A stretch of 64,000 nt of DNA from CANHVK01 sp044232905 (GCA_044232905.1 JBIIKZ010000005.1:4383-68382), one strand, 5' to 3'; shown: positions 51,730 through 61,260, counted from the first letter of the stretch. A program made the numbers and translations. Notes: generated by a model not told the origin, from the sequence alone.

Positions 51730-53622
51730 CTACACCCCTTCCGCCAACTCTAACCAGCGCTCAGTCTTCGTTTCTATCGCCTGAACAATTTCACCCAACT
51801 TAGATCCTGCTTCCATTATCTCATCGTTCGATTTCGATCCGTCCGATAAAATCAAGGTGAATTTTTCTTTTTCTGTTTCAAGAACCTCTAATTCTTTTTC
51901 TAATGAATCAAATTCTTGTTTTTCTTTAAATGATAATTTCTTTTTTTCTGGTTGTGACGTTTGAGCAACTGGTTTAGGCGCTATCGCAGCTACTTGCTTT
52001 TGTTGTTTCGCTGCATCCGCTTTGTCCTGACGGTCTTGCTTGATACCATCTTGTAACATTTGACGGTATTCCGTATAATTCCCAACGATGTCTTTGATTT
52101 TACCTTGACCTTCAAATACAAAGATATGGTCTACCATTTTATCCATGAAATAACGGTCGTGGGAAACCACTATTAAACATCCTTCGAAGGTACGTAGGTA
52201 ATCCTCCAAGACACTCATCACGAAGATATCCAAGTCGTTGGTAGGCTCATCCAGAATCAAGAAATTCGGATTTTTCATCAACACGGTCATCAATTTCAAA
52301 CGACGCTTTTCCCCCCCACTAAGTTTATAGACAAAGTTGTAATGCATGTCTCTTGGGAACAAAAATTTCTCCAAAAACTGCGCAGCTGTCATTTGTTTTC
52401 CTTTTTCTAAAGGAATATATTCGGCGATATCACGAATGACATCAATTACTTTTTTGTCGTCATCCACCTTGATTAACTCTTGGTTATAGTAACCAAAAAC
52501 AACAGTCTCTCCAATCGAAACCGTTCCTTTATCCACAGGTTCCAATTCTTGAATCATGTTTAGGAAGGTCGATTTTCCGGTTCCGTTATTCCCAACTATT
52601 CCTAAACGCTCTTTACGGTTAAAATTATAGGTAAAACCATCTAAAATCACGCGAGAAGGCCAAGCTTTATGAATTTTATGTAGTTCTAGGATTTTTGTTC
52701 CTAAACGCTCCATTTTCACAGGGATTTCTACCTCGCTATCGTCTATTTTTTGTTGGGCTACACTTTTAATATCTTGAAACGAATCTACACGTGCTTTTTG
52801 TTTAACTCCTCGCGCCTTTGGTTGCTTGCGAATCCAATCTAACTCTTTCTTAAAGGTGTTACGTGCTTTATCAATCGTAGATTGTAATTGCTCTTGTCGC
52901 TCTGCTTTTTTCTCCAAGAAATAAGAGAAATTTCCTTTGTATCGGTATAATGTTTTGTCTTCTAATTCTAAAATGGAATCACACACCACTTCTAAGAAAT
53001 AACGGTCGTGAGTAACCATTAGTATCGTAGATTTCGATTTAGAAAGGTATTCTTCCAACCATTCAATCATGTCTAAATCCAAGTGATTCGTTGGCTCATC
53101 CAAAATCAAGAAATCTGCTTCAGAAACCAGAACTTTCGCAAGGTTTACGCGTTTCTTTTGACCTCCAGAAAGACTACCAACTTTTACATCCGTATTGTCT
53201 AATTTAAGAACCGAAAGAATTTGAGCGACCTTCACTTCAATATCCCACGCATTTAAATCGGTTAACTCCTGAAAACATTCGTTCAATAATTCATCATCTT
53301 GGTTTTTCATTGCCAAGTTGTACTTTTTTACCGCTTGAATTTCTGGTAAATCGTGATCAAACACCGCTTCCATGATCGTCATTTCATCGTCCATGTTTTC
53401 ACTTTGCTCCATGAAAGCTACACGAATGTCGTTGCGGTACACAATTCGACCAGAATCAAACTGCTCTTTATCCATCAAACAACGGAGAAGTGTAGTTTTA
53501 CCACTACCGTTTTTAGCAACAATAGCAACTTTTTGTCCTTGGTCAATTCCAAAGGTAATATCGGAAAACAACATACGGTCTCCGAAGGACTTCGTAAGGT
53601 TCTCTACTGAAAGATAGTTCAT
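51730..53622 (-). CDS. uup: ABC-F ATPase, Uup-type
   Basis: A soluble 630-residue protein with two ABC domains and no membrane segment. NBD1 has AKNGSGKTT (36-44), LSGGQKKR and LDEPTNHLD; NBD2 has GNNGTGKST, LSGGEKRRL and LDEPTNDLD. The linker between them carries RKQPKARGVKQKARV, the basic element contacting ribosomal RNA. A charged C-terminal coiled coil (KLSFKEKQEFDSLEKELEVLE) identifies the Uup subgroup. It likely acts on stalled ribosomes. It shares a strand with PnuC (17-base gap) and with DUF4293 (9-base gap). Confidence 0.92.
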   Translation of the reverse strand: MNYLSVENLTKSFGDRMLFSDITFGIDQGQKVAIVAKNGSGKTTLLRCLMDKEQFDSGRIVYRNDIRVAFMEQSENMDDEMTIMEAVFDHDLPEIQAVKKYNLAMKNQDDELLNECFQELTDLNAWDIEVKVAQILSVLKLDNTDVKVGSLSGGQKKRVNLAKVLVSEADFLILDEPTNHLDLDMIEWLEEYLSKSKSTILMVTHDRYFLEVVCDSILELEDKTLYRYKGNFSYFLEKKAERQEQLQSTIDKARNTFKKELDWIRKQPKARGVKQKARVDSFQDIKSVAQQKIDDSEVEIPVKMERLGTKILELHKIHKAWPSRVILDGFTYNFNRKERLGIVGNNGTGKSTFLNMIQELEPVDKGTVSIGETVVFGYYNQELIKVDDDKKVIDVIRDIAEYIPLEKGKQMTAAQFLEKFLFPRDMHYNFVYKLSGGEKRRLKLMTVLMKNPNFLILDEPTNDLDIFVMSVLEDYLRTFEGCLIVVSHDRYFMDKMVDHIFVFEGQGKIKDIVGNYTEYRQMLQDGIKQDRQDKADAAKQQKQVAAIAPKPVAQTSQPEKKKLSFKEKQEFDSLEKELEVLETEKEKFTLILSDGSKSNDEIMEAGSKLGEIVQAIETKTERWLELAEGV

Positions 53623-53630
53623 AATAAATT

Positions 53631-54095
53631 TTAACGGATACGGTCTACGGAATCTAGTAGTTTTTTGTCTTTTTTAACTCCCCAAGAAGCTAAATATGTG
53701 AATAAAACAGCAATTGCAAATAAATAATATCCTGGGCCTAACACTACAGTAGTTGTGTTCTTGACAAAAATTCCCGCATAAGCATTGATTGTCAACATCA
53801 CTAACATAAATGATAAAGCAAACTTAATACGATTACTCATTTTGTATTGCCCTTTTAACCTTTTGTAAGAAAAAATAGCGACAACAATAAACACTGTAAA
53901 CAAAATCGAAGCGGGATAAACCCAGATCATTTTCTCACTTACAGCCTTACCAGATTCTAATTTCACTAACTTATAAAAATCAAATTCATAAATACCATCT
54001 TTAGACTCAAACGTAAAAACATTTAAACCAAAATTTAAAAAGCTCAAACAAATTGTAGCTCCTAGCCAGTAAAGCGATTGAATTCTTTGTAACAT
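53631..54095 (-). CDS. DUF4293 four-helix membrane protein
   Basis: A 154-residue protein with four predicted transmembrane helices (about 8-25, 59-79, 92-109, 121-140). The start MLQRIQSLYWLG and the end KKLLDSVDRIR match the Bacteroidota DUF4293 family, whose function is unknown. It precedes the ABC-F gene by 9 bases. A TATCTTTG promoter element lies 22 bases upstream of the ATG, so it likely leads the transcript carrying uup. Confidence 0.85.
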   Translation of the reverse strand: MLQRIQSLYWLGATICLSFLNFGLNVFTFESKDGIYEFDFYKLVKLESGKAVSEKMIWVYPASILFTVFIVVAIFSYKRLKGQYKMSNRIKFALSFMLVMLTINAYAGIFVKNTTTVVLGPGYYLFAIAVLFTYLASWGVKKDKKLLDSVDRIR

Positions 54096-54116
54096 ATTAT
54101 TGTGATTTTAACCATG

Positions 54117-54124
54117 CAAAGATA
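54117..54124 (-). promoter_or_regulatory. -7 promoter element (TATCTTTG) of the DUF4293-uup transcript
   Basis: An exact TAnnTTTG on the minus strand, 22 bases before the ATG. No clear -33 TTG was found. Confidence 0.45.
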
Positions 54125-54339
54125 CAATTTTAGCACGTACATTGTTGAGATAGAAATAATTTCTTTACGGCTATCTCCCTAAATATTAATAGATTTTAAT
54201 TGAATAAGTTAAAATACTTAATCAATAGTTTTAAATTAACAAAGAAGGAATAATTTATTAGATGAAAGGTTATTAATAGATAAGCAATAAGTAAATCAAT
54301 ACTTTAGATAAGTCAACTCAACAAACTTAAAATAATAAC

Positions 54340-55452
54340 CTAATCTCTTGAAAACACGACTCTAAAACCAACACGATTTCCTTCAAATTCCAACTCACCT
54401 GTTTCGCGTGCAGCAGCCCTACATGCAGTAGCAGAATTCGCCCAACTACCTCCACGATTCACTTTATAACCGCCTTCTGTCGGACCAGTGGGATTTACAG
54501 TAGTTCCTTGTGGATAAACACCGTACCAATCACTACACCATTCAAACACATTTCCAAACATATCATGTAAACCATAGGCATTAGCAGGATAACTTCCTAC
54601 AGGCTGTGTACCTTTCACTACGAACTCATCACCACATCGCATAATTTCAATTGTACCATCAAAATTCGCTTGTGCTCTAGATAAACAATTCGATTTACCA
54701 AATGCATTTCTACCTCCTGCACGTGCAGCAAATTCCCATTCAGCCTCTGTAGGTAGACGTCCTCCAATCCATTGTGCAAAGTTGTTAGCATCTCGCCAAG
54801 TAATATTGATTACCGGTCTATTTCCTCTTCCCCATCCGTTATCATCTGGTTTTTCTAAACCAATCGAATCACAATATGCATCATATAAATCAAATGTAAC
54901 CTCATATTTACTCATCCTAAAATCGCTTACAGTAACACGATGCCCCAGTTCATCCGTTTCACAATTTCCATTTTTAAGGGCACACCCCATCATGAAAGTA
55001 CCTCCTTGTATATCAACTAATTGAATATCCGGTCTGTTTAACTGTTTAAACAACATCTGTTTTCCTGTTTTGAAAAAATCAGAAGAACCTTTTATCGAAT
55101 CCAATTGTTTTTTTGCTTTCGCCAACTCCAATTGCAATGCTTTTTGTTCTTTCGGCTGTTTTTTAGACTTCTTGGAAGTTGGCGTTTTTACAGGGGCAAT
55201 TAAACGAACGGCTGTTAATTCTCTTTCCAACTCTGCGACCTTAACTTGTAATAAACGTAAATCTTCCTGACACTTTAATGTTAGAAGATTAAACTCATTA
55301 TTCAACCTCTTAATTTCATTGTCTTTCGAAACCGCTTCAACTCGTATACTATCATACGACTTAGTCAAACGTTTAATTTGTTCTTTTTTGCGTTGTGAAA
55401 CGACGGAAAACGTGACAAAAAGTAAAATTAGAAGCGTATATTTTTTGGACAT
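54340..55452 (-). CDS. Exported SUMF1/formylglycine-generating-enzyme-domain protein with coiled coil
   Basis: A 370-residue protein with a signal peptide at 1-19 (TLLILLFVTFSVVSQ), a charged coiled coil over about 25-130, then a SUMF1 domain from about 145: GGTFMMGC, FRMSKYEVTFDLYDAYCDS, GGRLPTEAEWEFAAR, GLHDMFGNVFEWCSDW and a closing RGGSWAN...NRVGFRVV. Relatives include the GldJ/GldK lipoproteins of gliding and type IX secretion, but this protein lacks a lipobox. Formylglycine activity is not expected without the paired catalytic cysteines being confirmed. It may be a structural or peptidoglycan-associated protein. Confidence 0.8.
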   Translation of the reverse strand: MSKKYTLLILLFVTFSVVSQRKKEQIKRLTKSYDSIRVEAVSKDNEIKRLNNEFNLLTLKCQEDLRLLQVKVAELERELTAVRLIAPVKTPTSKKSKKQPKEQKALQLELAKAKKQLDSIKGSSDFFKTGKQMLFKQLNRPDIQLVDIQGGTFMMGCALKNGNCETDELGHRVTVSDFRMSKYEVTFDLYDAYCDSIGLEKPDDNGWGRGNRPVINITWRDANNFAQWIGGRLPTEAEWEFAARAGGRNAFGKSNCLSRAQANFDGTIEIMRCGDEFVVKGTQPVGSYPANAYGLHDMFGNVFEWCSDWYGVYPQGTTVNPTGPTEGGYKVNRGGSWANSATACRAAARETGELEFEGNRVGFRVVFSRD

Positions 55453-55555
55453 AATGTCTTAATTTCAATGGTTTTTATTTAACCAATAAAATTAAATTAA
55501 ATGATAGCTTGAAAGTATTTGGCGTAAGATAGTTTTACACGTTTAAATGTTGACT

Positions 55556-56980
55556 TTATAAAGACTGTTTTTTCATTCCAATATTCTCAGCAATCTCCAT
55601 TAAATAGGTATATGCAGCATCATACTCATTTGGAATGACTCCTTCCAATATAGCATCCTTGATTTTCGTTTTCAATGTTCCAATCTCCGCACATGGACCA
55701 ATTTGAAAGATCTCCATAATCAATTCACCTGAAATAGGTGGTTGGAAATTACGAACACGATCTTTTTCTTCAACGTCTTTCAATTTTTGCGAAACTAACT
55801 CAAAGTTTTTACGGAATTTCACCACCTTCATTTCGTTTTTGGATGTCACATCCGCATTACACAAGGTCATTAAATCTTCAATATCATCCCCTGCTTCAAA
55901 TAACAAACGACGTATCGCCGAATCTGTTACATGTCCTTTTACCAAGGCAATTGGTCGCAAGTGTAAACGAACCAACTTCTGTACATACTTCATTTTTGCG
56001 TCCAAAGGCAACTTTAAACGCTTAAAAATTTTCGGAACTAATCGTGCGCCAAAATCCTCGTGCCCATGAAAAGTCCATCCAACAACGGGATCAAAACGCT
56101 TGGTATTTGGTTTGGCAATATCATGCAAAATTGCAGCCCATCGCAACCAAAGATTAGATGTATTTGGCGCTATATTATCCAAGACCTCAAGTGTATGGTA
56201 GAAATTATCCTTATGAGACTTGCCATTGACAGTATCTACCCCTTTTAGAGCAATCATCTCAGGGAAAAACTGATGGAGTAACTTTGTACTATCTAATAAT
56301 TTAAAACCACGGGAAGGTTCTTTTGAAAGTATAATTTTATTTAATTCATCCGAAATTCGTTCTTGCGTAATAATCTTCAAACGTTCAGCATTCGTTAAAA
56401 TAGCCTCTAAACTTGTGATCTCAATCTTAAATTCTAATTGTGTTGCAAAACGAATCGCGCGCAACATACGTAATGGATCGTCTGAATAAGTTGTTACAGG
56501 AGCTAATGGTGTGCGAATGATACCATCTTCTAAATCTTGCAAACCATTAAAAGGATCTATTAATTCTCCGAAATTACCTGGATTCAAACTAATCGCTAAA
56601 GCATTGATTGTAAAATCGCGACGTAACTGATCATCTTGTAAAGTCCCCGCTTTCACAGATGGATTCCGTGAATCTTCCGTGTACGATTCTTTACGTGCCC
56701 CCACAAATTCCACATCCAAATCTTTGTAGTTAAATTGAGCAGTTCCATAGGTTTTAAATATAGAAACCTTTTTCACACGTAACATATTTGCACATTGTTT
56801 CGCATACTCCACACCATCGCCAACTACCACTATATCAATATCTTTGGATGGACGTTCTAACAACAAGTCGCGAACAAAACCACCAATAACATATGCTTCA
56901 AAGTGATTCTCTTTACAAATTTGAGCTGCTACCTTAAATACAGGGTGTTTTAATTTATCAGAAAGATTGTGAGTTTTCAT
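55556..56980 (-). CDS. cca: CCA-adding tRNA nucleotidyltransferase with HD domain
   Basis: A 474-residue enzyme starting MKTHNLSDKLKHPV (56980); a GTG at 56989 is in frame but lies inside a promoter element. The polymerase-beta head has GGFVRDLLL at 33-41 and the catalytic DIDIVV (Asp47, Asp49), followed by RRDFTINALA and DPLRMLRAIRFA. A C-terminal HD domain carries LRWAAILHDIAKP. It repairs and completes tRNA 3' ends. The C-terminal extension is usual for Bacteroidota. It overlaps no neighbour; the FKBP gene is divergent and 70 bases away. Confidence 0.94.
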   Translation of the reverse strand: MKTHNLSDKLKHPVFKVAAQICKENHFEAYVIGGFVRDLLLERPSKDIDIVVVGDGVEYAKQCANMLRVKKVSIFKTYGTAQFNYKDLDVEFVGARKESYTEDSRNPSVKAGTLQDDQLRRDFTINALAISLNPGNFGELIDPFNGLQDLEDGIIRTPLAPVTTYSDDPLRMLRAIRFATQLEFKIEITSLEAILTNAERLKIITQERISDELNKIILSKEPSRGFKLLDSTKLLHQFFPEMIALKGVDTVNGKSHKDNFYHTLEVLDNIAPNTSNLWLRWAAILHDIAKPNTKRFDPVVGWTFHGHEDFGARLVPKIFKRLKLPLDAKMKYVQKLVRLHLRPIALVKGHVTDSAIRRLLFEAGDDIEDLMTLCNADVTSKNEMKVVKFRKNFELVSQKLKDVEEKDRVRNFQPPISGELIMEIFQIGPCAEIGTLKTKIKDAILEGVIPNEYDAAYTYLMEIAENIGMKKQSL

Positions 56981-56988
56981 AGATAGCA

Positions 56989-56996
56989 CAAATATA
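56989..56996 (-). promoter_or_regulatory. -7 promoter element (TATATTTG) of cca, predicting an almost leaderless mRNA
   Basis: An exact TAnnTTTG match ending only 8 bases before the cca ATG, so transcription would begin within about two bases of the start codon. Confidence 0.5.
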
Positions 56997-57050
56997 CAAA
57001 TGATTTATTCACTAATTCTTGCTTTCTTTGTATACCAAACCGAACAAACG

Positions 57051-57512
57051 ATGAAATTAAATGTGAAATCCTGCCTGTTTTGCGCTGCTATTCTTATACT
57101 TACGGCTTGTAAAACCTACTCAGATGAAGATAAAAAAACACTCGATACCAAAATAGAAACGTACCTCAAAAAAGACAAAACAGCATACCAAAAGTCGGAA
57201 TCCGGATTATATTATCATATTGAAAAAGATGGTAAAGGAGATTACATCAAATTTACGGATGAGATTAAAATCAATTACCAAGGAAGATTATTGAATGGAC
57301 AAATTTTCGATGGTGAACATAAAAAAAATCCAATTTCATTCAAGGTAGCAGACTTAATTGAAGGTTGGAAAGAAGGTATGCTTTATTTAAAAAAAGGAGG
57401 AAAAGCAAAATTGATTATCCCACCCTATTTAGGTTATGGGGATTACGACTTAGAAAAAATTCCACCACACTCGGTTTTAGTGTTTGAAGTGGAAGTAGTA
57501 GATGTGATGTGA
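57051..57512 (+). CDS. FKBP-type peptidyl-prolyl isomerase lipoprotein
   Basis: A 153-residue lipoprotein starting MKLNVKSCLFCAAILILTAC with Cys20 as the lipidation site; an in-frame ATG at 57000 would bury the signal peptide. The FKBP domain is at about 60-153: FTDEIKINYQGRLLNGQIFDGEHKKNPISFKV, then EGWKEGMLYLKKGGKAKLIIPPYLGYG and a closing VLVFEVEVVDV. This matches FkpA-type folding helpers acting outside the cytoplasm. In Bacteroidota some (GldI-like) assist gliding proteins, which cannot be judged here. It stands alone, divergent from cca. Confidence 0.88.
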   Translation: MKLNVKSCLFCAAILILTACKTYSDEDKKTLDTKIETYLKKDKTAYQKSESGLYYHIEKDGKGDYIKFTDEIKINYQGRLLNGQIFDGEHKKNPISFKVADLIEGWKEGMLYLKKGGKAKLIIPPYLGYGDYDLEKIPPHSVLVFEVEVVDVM

Positions 57513-57655
57513 TTATTAGAAATAAATGGTTAATAACTGTTTCATTTTATCATCTAGAAAACTTCCCATTGTAATAATTTTATTCCAAATTTGTATAGAA
57601 AATAAAAAGTAGTAATCGTGATTTGAATTTTTATTTGAATCCAAAAATATAAACT

Positions 57656-58723
57656 ATGAAGCATAATTTCGGCGCAGGACCATGTATCCTTCCACAAAAC
57701 GTTTTCAAACAAGCTGCAGACGCAGTGTTAGATTTTAACGGACTTTCTATTTTAGAAGTTTCTCACCGTCACAAAGACTTCGTTGCCGTAATGGACGAAG
57801 CTATCGATTTGGTGAAAAAGGCGTTAAATGTTCCTGCAGGATATTCTGTTGGTTTTTTACAAGGTGGAGCCTCTCTTGGCTTTACAATTGCTGCTTTAAC
57901 AATGATGCGTGAAAACAAAAAAGCTGCGTATTTAAATACAGGAACTTGGGCGAGCGGTGCTATCAAAGAAGCGAAAAAAGTAGGTGTAGATGTTGCAGTT
58001 GCTGGTTCTTCAGAAGATAAAGGGTTTACCTATATACCAAAAACATTTAACATCCCTGCTGGAATGGATTATTTCCATTATACATCCAACAATACAATTT
58101 ACGGAACACAATTCCACGCATTACCAAAAACGGATTTGCCATTAATCTGTGATATGTCCTCCGACATCTTTTCCAAAGAAATCAATGTCGCAGATTTCGA
58201 TTTGATCTATGCTGGCGCGCAAAAGAATTTAGGTCCTGCAGGAGCTACGTTATACATCGTAAAAGATGAAGTGTTAGGGAAATCAACTTCTCCGTTCTTA
58301 CCTACGTACTTGGATTTAAAACAACACATTGAAAAAGAATCAATGTTAAATACACCTCCTGTTTTTGCAGTATATGTTGCGATGTTAAACTTACGCGACC
58401 TACTTGCTAATGGTGGAGTGAAAGCGAAAGAAGCCGAAAACAATGCAAAAGCAGCTTTATTATACAATGAAATTGATACAAATCCATTATTCTTCGGAAC
58501 CGTAGAAAAAGAAGATCGTTCTAAAATGAATATTACATTCAAATTACACAATGAGGCTTTAGCGGAAGAATTTGATAAAGCATGGAAAACAGCAGAAATT
58601 ATTGGCCTACCAGGTCACCGATCTGTTGGAGGATACAGAGCTTCCTTATACAACGCTTTACCACTTGAAAGTGTTCAAGTATTAGTAGATGTAATGAAAG
58701 ATTTCGCAACAAAAAACGCATAA
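57656..58723 (+). CDS. serC: Phosphoserine aminotransferase
   Basis: PLP enzyme converting 3-phosphohydroxypyruvate and glutamate to phosphoserine. The 355 residues match the family; the start MKHNFGAGPCILP and the motif LEVSHRHKDF are conserved. The Schiff-base lysine is Lys190 in YAGAQKNLGPAG, and the terminal LPGHRSVGGYRASLYNALPLESVQVL is typical. It is 3 bases upstream of serA, forming a two-gene serine operon. Confidence 0.96.
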   Translation: MKHNFGAGPCILPQNVFKQAADAVLDFNGLSILEVSHRHKDFVAVMDEAIDLVKKALNVPAGYSVGFLQGGASLGFTIAALTMMRENKKAAYLNTGTWASGAIKEAKKVGVDVAVAGSSEDKGFTYIPKTFNIPAGMDYFHYTSNNTIYGTQFHALPKTDLPLICDMSSDIFSKEINVADFDLIYAGAQKNLGPAGATLYIVKDEVLGKSTSPFLPTYLDLKQHIEKESMLNTPPVFAVYVAMLNLRDLLANGGVKAKEAENNAKAALLYNEIDTNPLFFGTVEKEDRSKMNITFKLHNEALAEEFDKAWKTAEIIGLPGHRSVGGYRASLYNALPLESVQVLVDVMKDFATKNA

Positions 58724-58726
58724 GAC

Positions 58727-59689
58727 ATGAAAATATTAGCAAATGACGGAATTTCTGACGAAGGAAAAAAAGCATTAGAAAACGCTGGATATACAGTGAT
58801 CACTGACAAAGTAGATCAAAATGATTTAGCAACAAAAGTAAACGAAGAAAACTATGAAATCGTTTTAGTACGAAGTGCTACAACTGTTCGTAAAGAAGTG
58901 ATCGACGCATGCCCCGGATTAAAATTAATCGGTCGTGGTGGCGTTGGTATGGATAACATAGATGTAGCCTATGCGCGCGAAAACGGAAGAACTGTCATTA
59001 ATACCCCTGCTTCCTCTTCACAGTCAGTTGCTGAGTTAGTAATGGGACAATTATTCTCCATTTCTCGTTTCTTACATGACTCCTACAAAAACATCGAAAC
59101 TGGTGATTTCAATACTTTGAAGAAAAATTACGCAAAAGGAGTTGAACTTCGAGGAAAAACTTTAGGTATCATCGGATTCGGACGAATTGGTCAGTCTTTA
59201 GCTTCTTATGCTTTAGCAATTGGTATGGAGGTTAAAGCTTTAGAAATTGAACAAAAAGAAGCAGAAATCGAATTAGCAGAGATAAAAGGACTTGGTAAAC
59301 CAAAGGTAAAAATACAAGTAGAAAATGATTGGACTTCCTTTTTACCTGCTTGTGATTACATTTCAATTCACGTACCAAAACAAGCAAACGGTGAGGCTGT
59401 AATTGGCGAAGCACAATTTGATCTGATGAAAAAAGGTGTTCGCTTGGTAAATGCTGCGCGAGGTGGTGTTATCCAAGAAGATGCATTAATAGCAGCTTTG
59501 GATAGTGGTAAAGTTTCGTTTGCAGCTTTAGATGTTTTCGAAAATGAACCAACACCGTCTAAAGAATTATTGTCACATCCAAAAATTGCAGCAACACCCC
59601 ATATTGGAGCAGCAACCTTGGAGGCGCAAGATAGAATTGGATTGGAATTAGCAAATTTAATTATAGAGCAATTCGGGAGTTTTAATTAA
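58727..59689 (+). CDS. serA: D-3-phosphoglycerate dehydrogenase, short form
   Basis: NAD-dependent oxidation of 3-phosphoglycerate to 3-phosphohydroxypyruvate, the first step of serine synthesis. At 320 residues it lacks the C-terminal ACT regulatory domain, so feedback by serine through that domain is not possible. The nucleotide fold GFGRIG is at 150-155; catalytic Arg245 (NAARGG), Glu274 (ENEP) and His292 (PHIGAAT) are present. It follows serC by 3 bases and ends in a strong terminator. Confidence 0.94.
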   Translation: MKILANDGISDEGKKALENAGYTVITDKVDQNDLATKVNEENYEIVLVRSATTVRKEVIDACPGLKLIGRGGVGMDNIDVAYARENGRTVINTPASSSQSVAELVMGQLFSISRFLHDSYKNIETGDFNTLKKNYAKGVELRGKTLGIIGFGRIGQSLASYALAIGMEVKALEIEQKEAEIELAEIKGLGKPKVKIQVENDWTSFLPACDYISIHVPKQANGEAVIGEAQFDLMKKGVRLVNAARGGVIQEDALIAALDSGKVSFAALDVFENEPTPSKELLSHPKIAATPHIGAATLEAQDRIGLELANLIIEQFGSFN

Positions 59690-59709
59690 TCGAAATCACT
59701 ATAAATAAT

Positions 59710-59739
59710 AAAAGGTCATCTTTCGGGATGACCTTTTTT
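59710..59739 (+). terminator. Terminator of the serC-serA operon
   Basis: An 11-bp stem AAAAGGTCATC/GATGACCTTTT around a TTTCGG loop, running into six T. The A run before it gives it some activity on the other strand too. Confidence 0.9.
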
Positions 59740-59752
59740 GTTTTATATCATT

Positions 59753-59786
59753 TCCGTAGAGGCGAAATGCATTAAGCCTCTCCGGA
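59753..59786. repeat. Palindromic repeat of the GTAGAGGC...GCCTCT type
   Basis: TCCGTAGAGGC and GCCTCTCCGGA pair over 10 bases with one mismatch around a loop GAAATGCATTAA. It resembles the GTAGAGACGC...GCGTCTCTAC palindromic intergenic repeats of Bacteroidota and cyanobacteria (from memory). It lies just after the downstream lipoprotein gene and may stop its transcript. Confidence 0.6.
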
Positions 59787-59800
59787 AATTAATTAAACAA

Positions 59801-61234
59801 TCAATTAAACTTTCTGATCGCTCTAACATACTGCATGGTTGATTTATCAGCCTCTCCTGTATTACCACCTAAAAATCCATAACGATATGCTGTGGTGGCA
59901 TCTTTTTGATTGGAAGACCAATAATATCCAGATGAAAATTTCTCTAAATCACTCACTTTAATACCATTATACATAATCGCCAATTCCTCCATGGAAGGTA
60001 AATACCAATCACTATATGTACCATACACCAAATCATCACATAATTTTGCTGCACTTTGACCAGAACACGCATTTATTATTGCATCTGTGTTAGGTATTCC
60101 GCTTCCTACACCTGTATTTGTTGCGCCAGGTACATTAACACCAGCACATCCCCAGCTACAAGAAGTACTTAAATCATCCGAAATAACGATTAATCCACCT
60201 CCTGGCTTATTTGGACTTAAATAAAATAATATACCTCCTTTATATTGCATACCGATATACAATTTAGACACTACCGTTTTAAAAGAAAATGCATTACCAT
60301 AGGTTGTTCCTTCAGCTGTAGTAGCATAAGATCGACAGTAATAGGATGTAAACGGATATAAACCAGTCATAGTAGAGGTAAATACACCTAATCCACTCCC
60401 ATCATTCGTGAAATAATCGTTTATTGTTGGAGATGGGTTTGTAGACCAACACATCCCTTTAGCTAAAATCGGAATTCCTCCATTGGTTAAAACATTACCC
60501 CCACAAATAGCAGAAGTAGAATCGATTTCGGTTACTTCAGACGTTTTTATTTTTGGTTTTGCACGATCAATTTTCACTTGCATTTCTTCTCCATAAGATA
60601 TCCCATAACTATTAATCGCATACGAATTAACATAATACAAAACTCCAAGTTCAAAATTAAAATCACCCGTAAATACGGTAGTTAAATCTTTTGATTTGAT
60701 TTTAGTATCCGAAATAGAAGGCCCCATTTTAGTTGAATAAACAAAGCCTGTTTCGGTAACTGCACTTCCGCCCGGATGCAATATTTGCCCATTAAGCGAT
60801 AATAGCAATCCCAAAGTGTCAACATTACTTATCTTATTGGTTTGAACGATTGCTGTTGTTGAAGAAAAATATGGATTAGTAGTGAAAATTTTTTCTTCTC
60901 CGTAGGCAACCCCTTTTGAGTTTTTAGCAAAAGCTCGAACATAATATGTAGTACTTGCTTTTAAGCCTTCCAATTTACTCGTATACTCCCCTGTTCCTGA
61001 ACCATCTTGTGTATATGGAGAATTGGACAACGACGGACCTGAGCTCTCTCCATAACAAACACCACGTAAAAACACTTCTGATCCACCATCATTTATGACA
61101 TTCCCTCCGCTATAAGCAGAAGTAACACCTAGAGATGAGATAGCAGTTGTAGTAACTTGTAATGTATTTTTCTTACACGACACAGTCGAAACTAGAAACA
61201 AGAATAAAACAACTAAATAACTTAGATTTCTCAC
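59801..61234 (-). CDS. Lipoprotein with three fibronectin-like repeats and a DUF1566-like C-terminal domain
   Basis: A surface or outer-membrane lipoprotein of 477 residues. The start is placed at the GTG at 61234 (RNLSYLVVLFLFLVSTVSCKK after the initiator), because the in-frame TTG at 61255 lies in a promoter element; Cys20 is then the lipidation site. Three similar modules follow, each with a GG-N motif, a GVCYS-type strand and a YYVRAFA or YYCRSYAT strand: about 37-119, 145-225 and 240-325. The end (YSDWYLPSMEELAIMYNG, GYYWSS, YVRAIRKF) is the DUF1566/Fib_succ-like domain. An adhesin or cell-surface role is a guess. Confidence 0.78.
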   Translation of the reverse strand: MRNLSYLVVLFLFLVSTVSCKKNTLQVTTTAISSLGVTSAYSGGNVINDGGSEVFLRGVCYGESSGPSLSNSPYTQDGSGTGEYTSKLEGLKASTTYYVRAFAKNSKGVAYGEEKIFTTNPYFSSTTAIVQTNKISNVDTLGLLLSLNGQILHPGGSAVTETGFVYSTKMGPSISDTKIKSKDLTTVFTGDFNFELGVLYYVNSYAINSYGISYGEEMQVKIDRAKPKIKTSEVTEIDSTSAICGGNVLTNGGIPILAKGMCWSTNPSPTINDYFTNDGSGLGVFTSTMTGLYPFTSYYCRSYATTAEGTTYGNAFSFKTVVSKLYIGMQYKGGILFYLSPNKPGGGLIVISDDLSTSCSWGCAGVNVPGATNTGVGSGIPNTDAIINACSGQSAAKLCDDLVYGTYSDWYLPSMEELAIMYNGIKVSDLEKFSSGYYWSSNQKDATTAYRYGFLGGNTGEADKSTMQYVRAIRKFN

Positions 61235-61252
61235 AGAATATCGGTTTACAAT

Positions 61253-61260
61253 CAAATATA
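61253..61260 (-). promoter_or_regulatory. -7 promoter element (TATATTTG) of the repeat lipoprotein gene
   Basis: An exact TAnnTTTG on the minus strand that covers an in-frame TTG at 61253-61255. That TTG would lie before the transcription start, so the GTG at 61234 is chosen as start. Confidence 0.5.
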
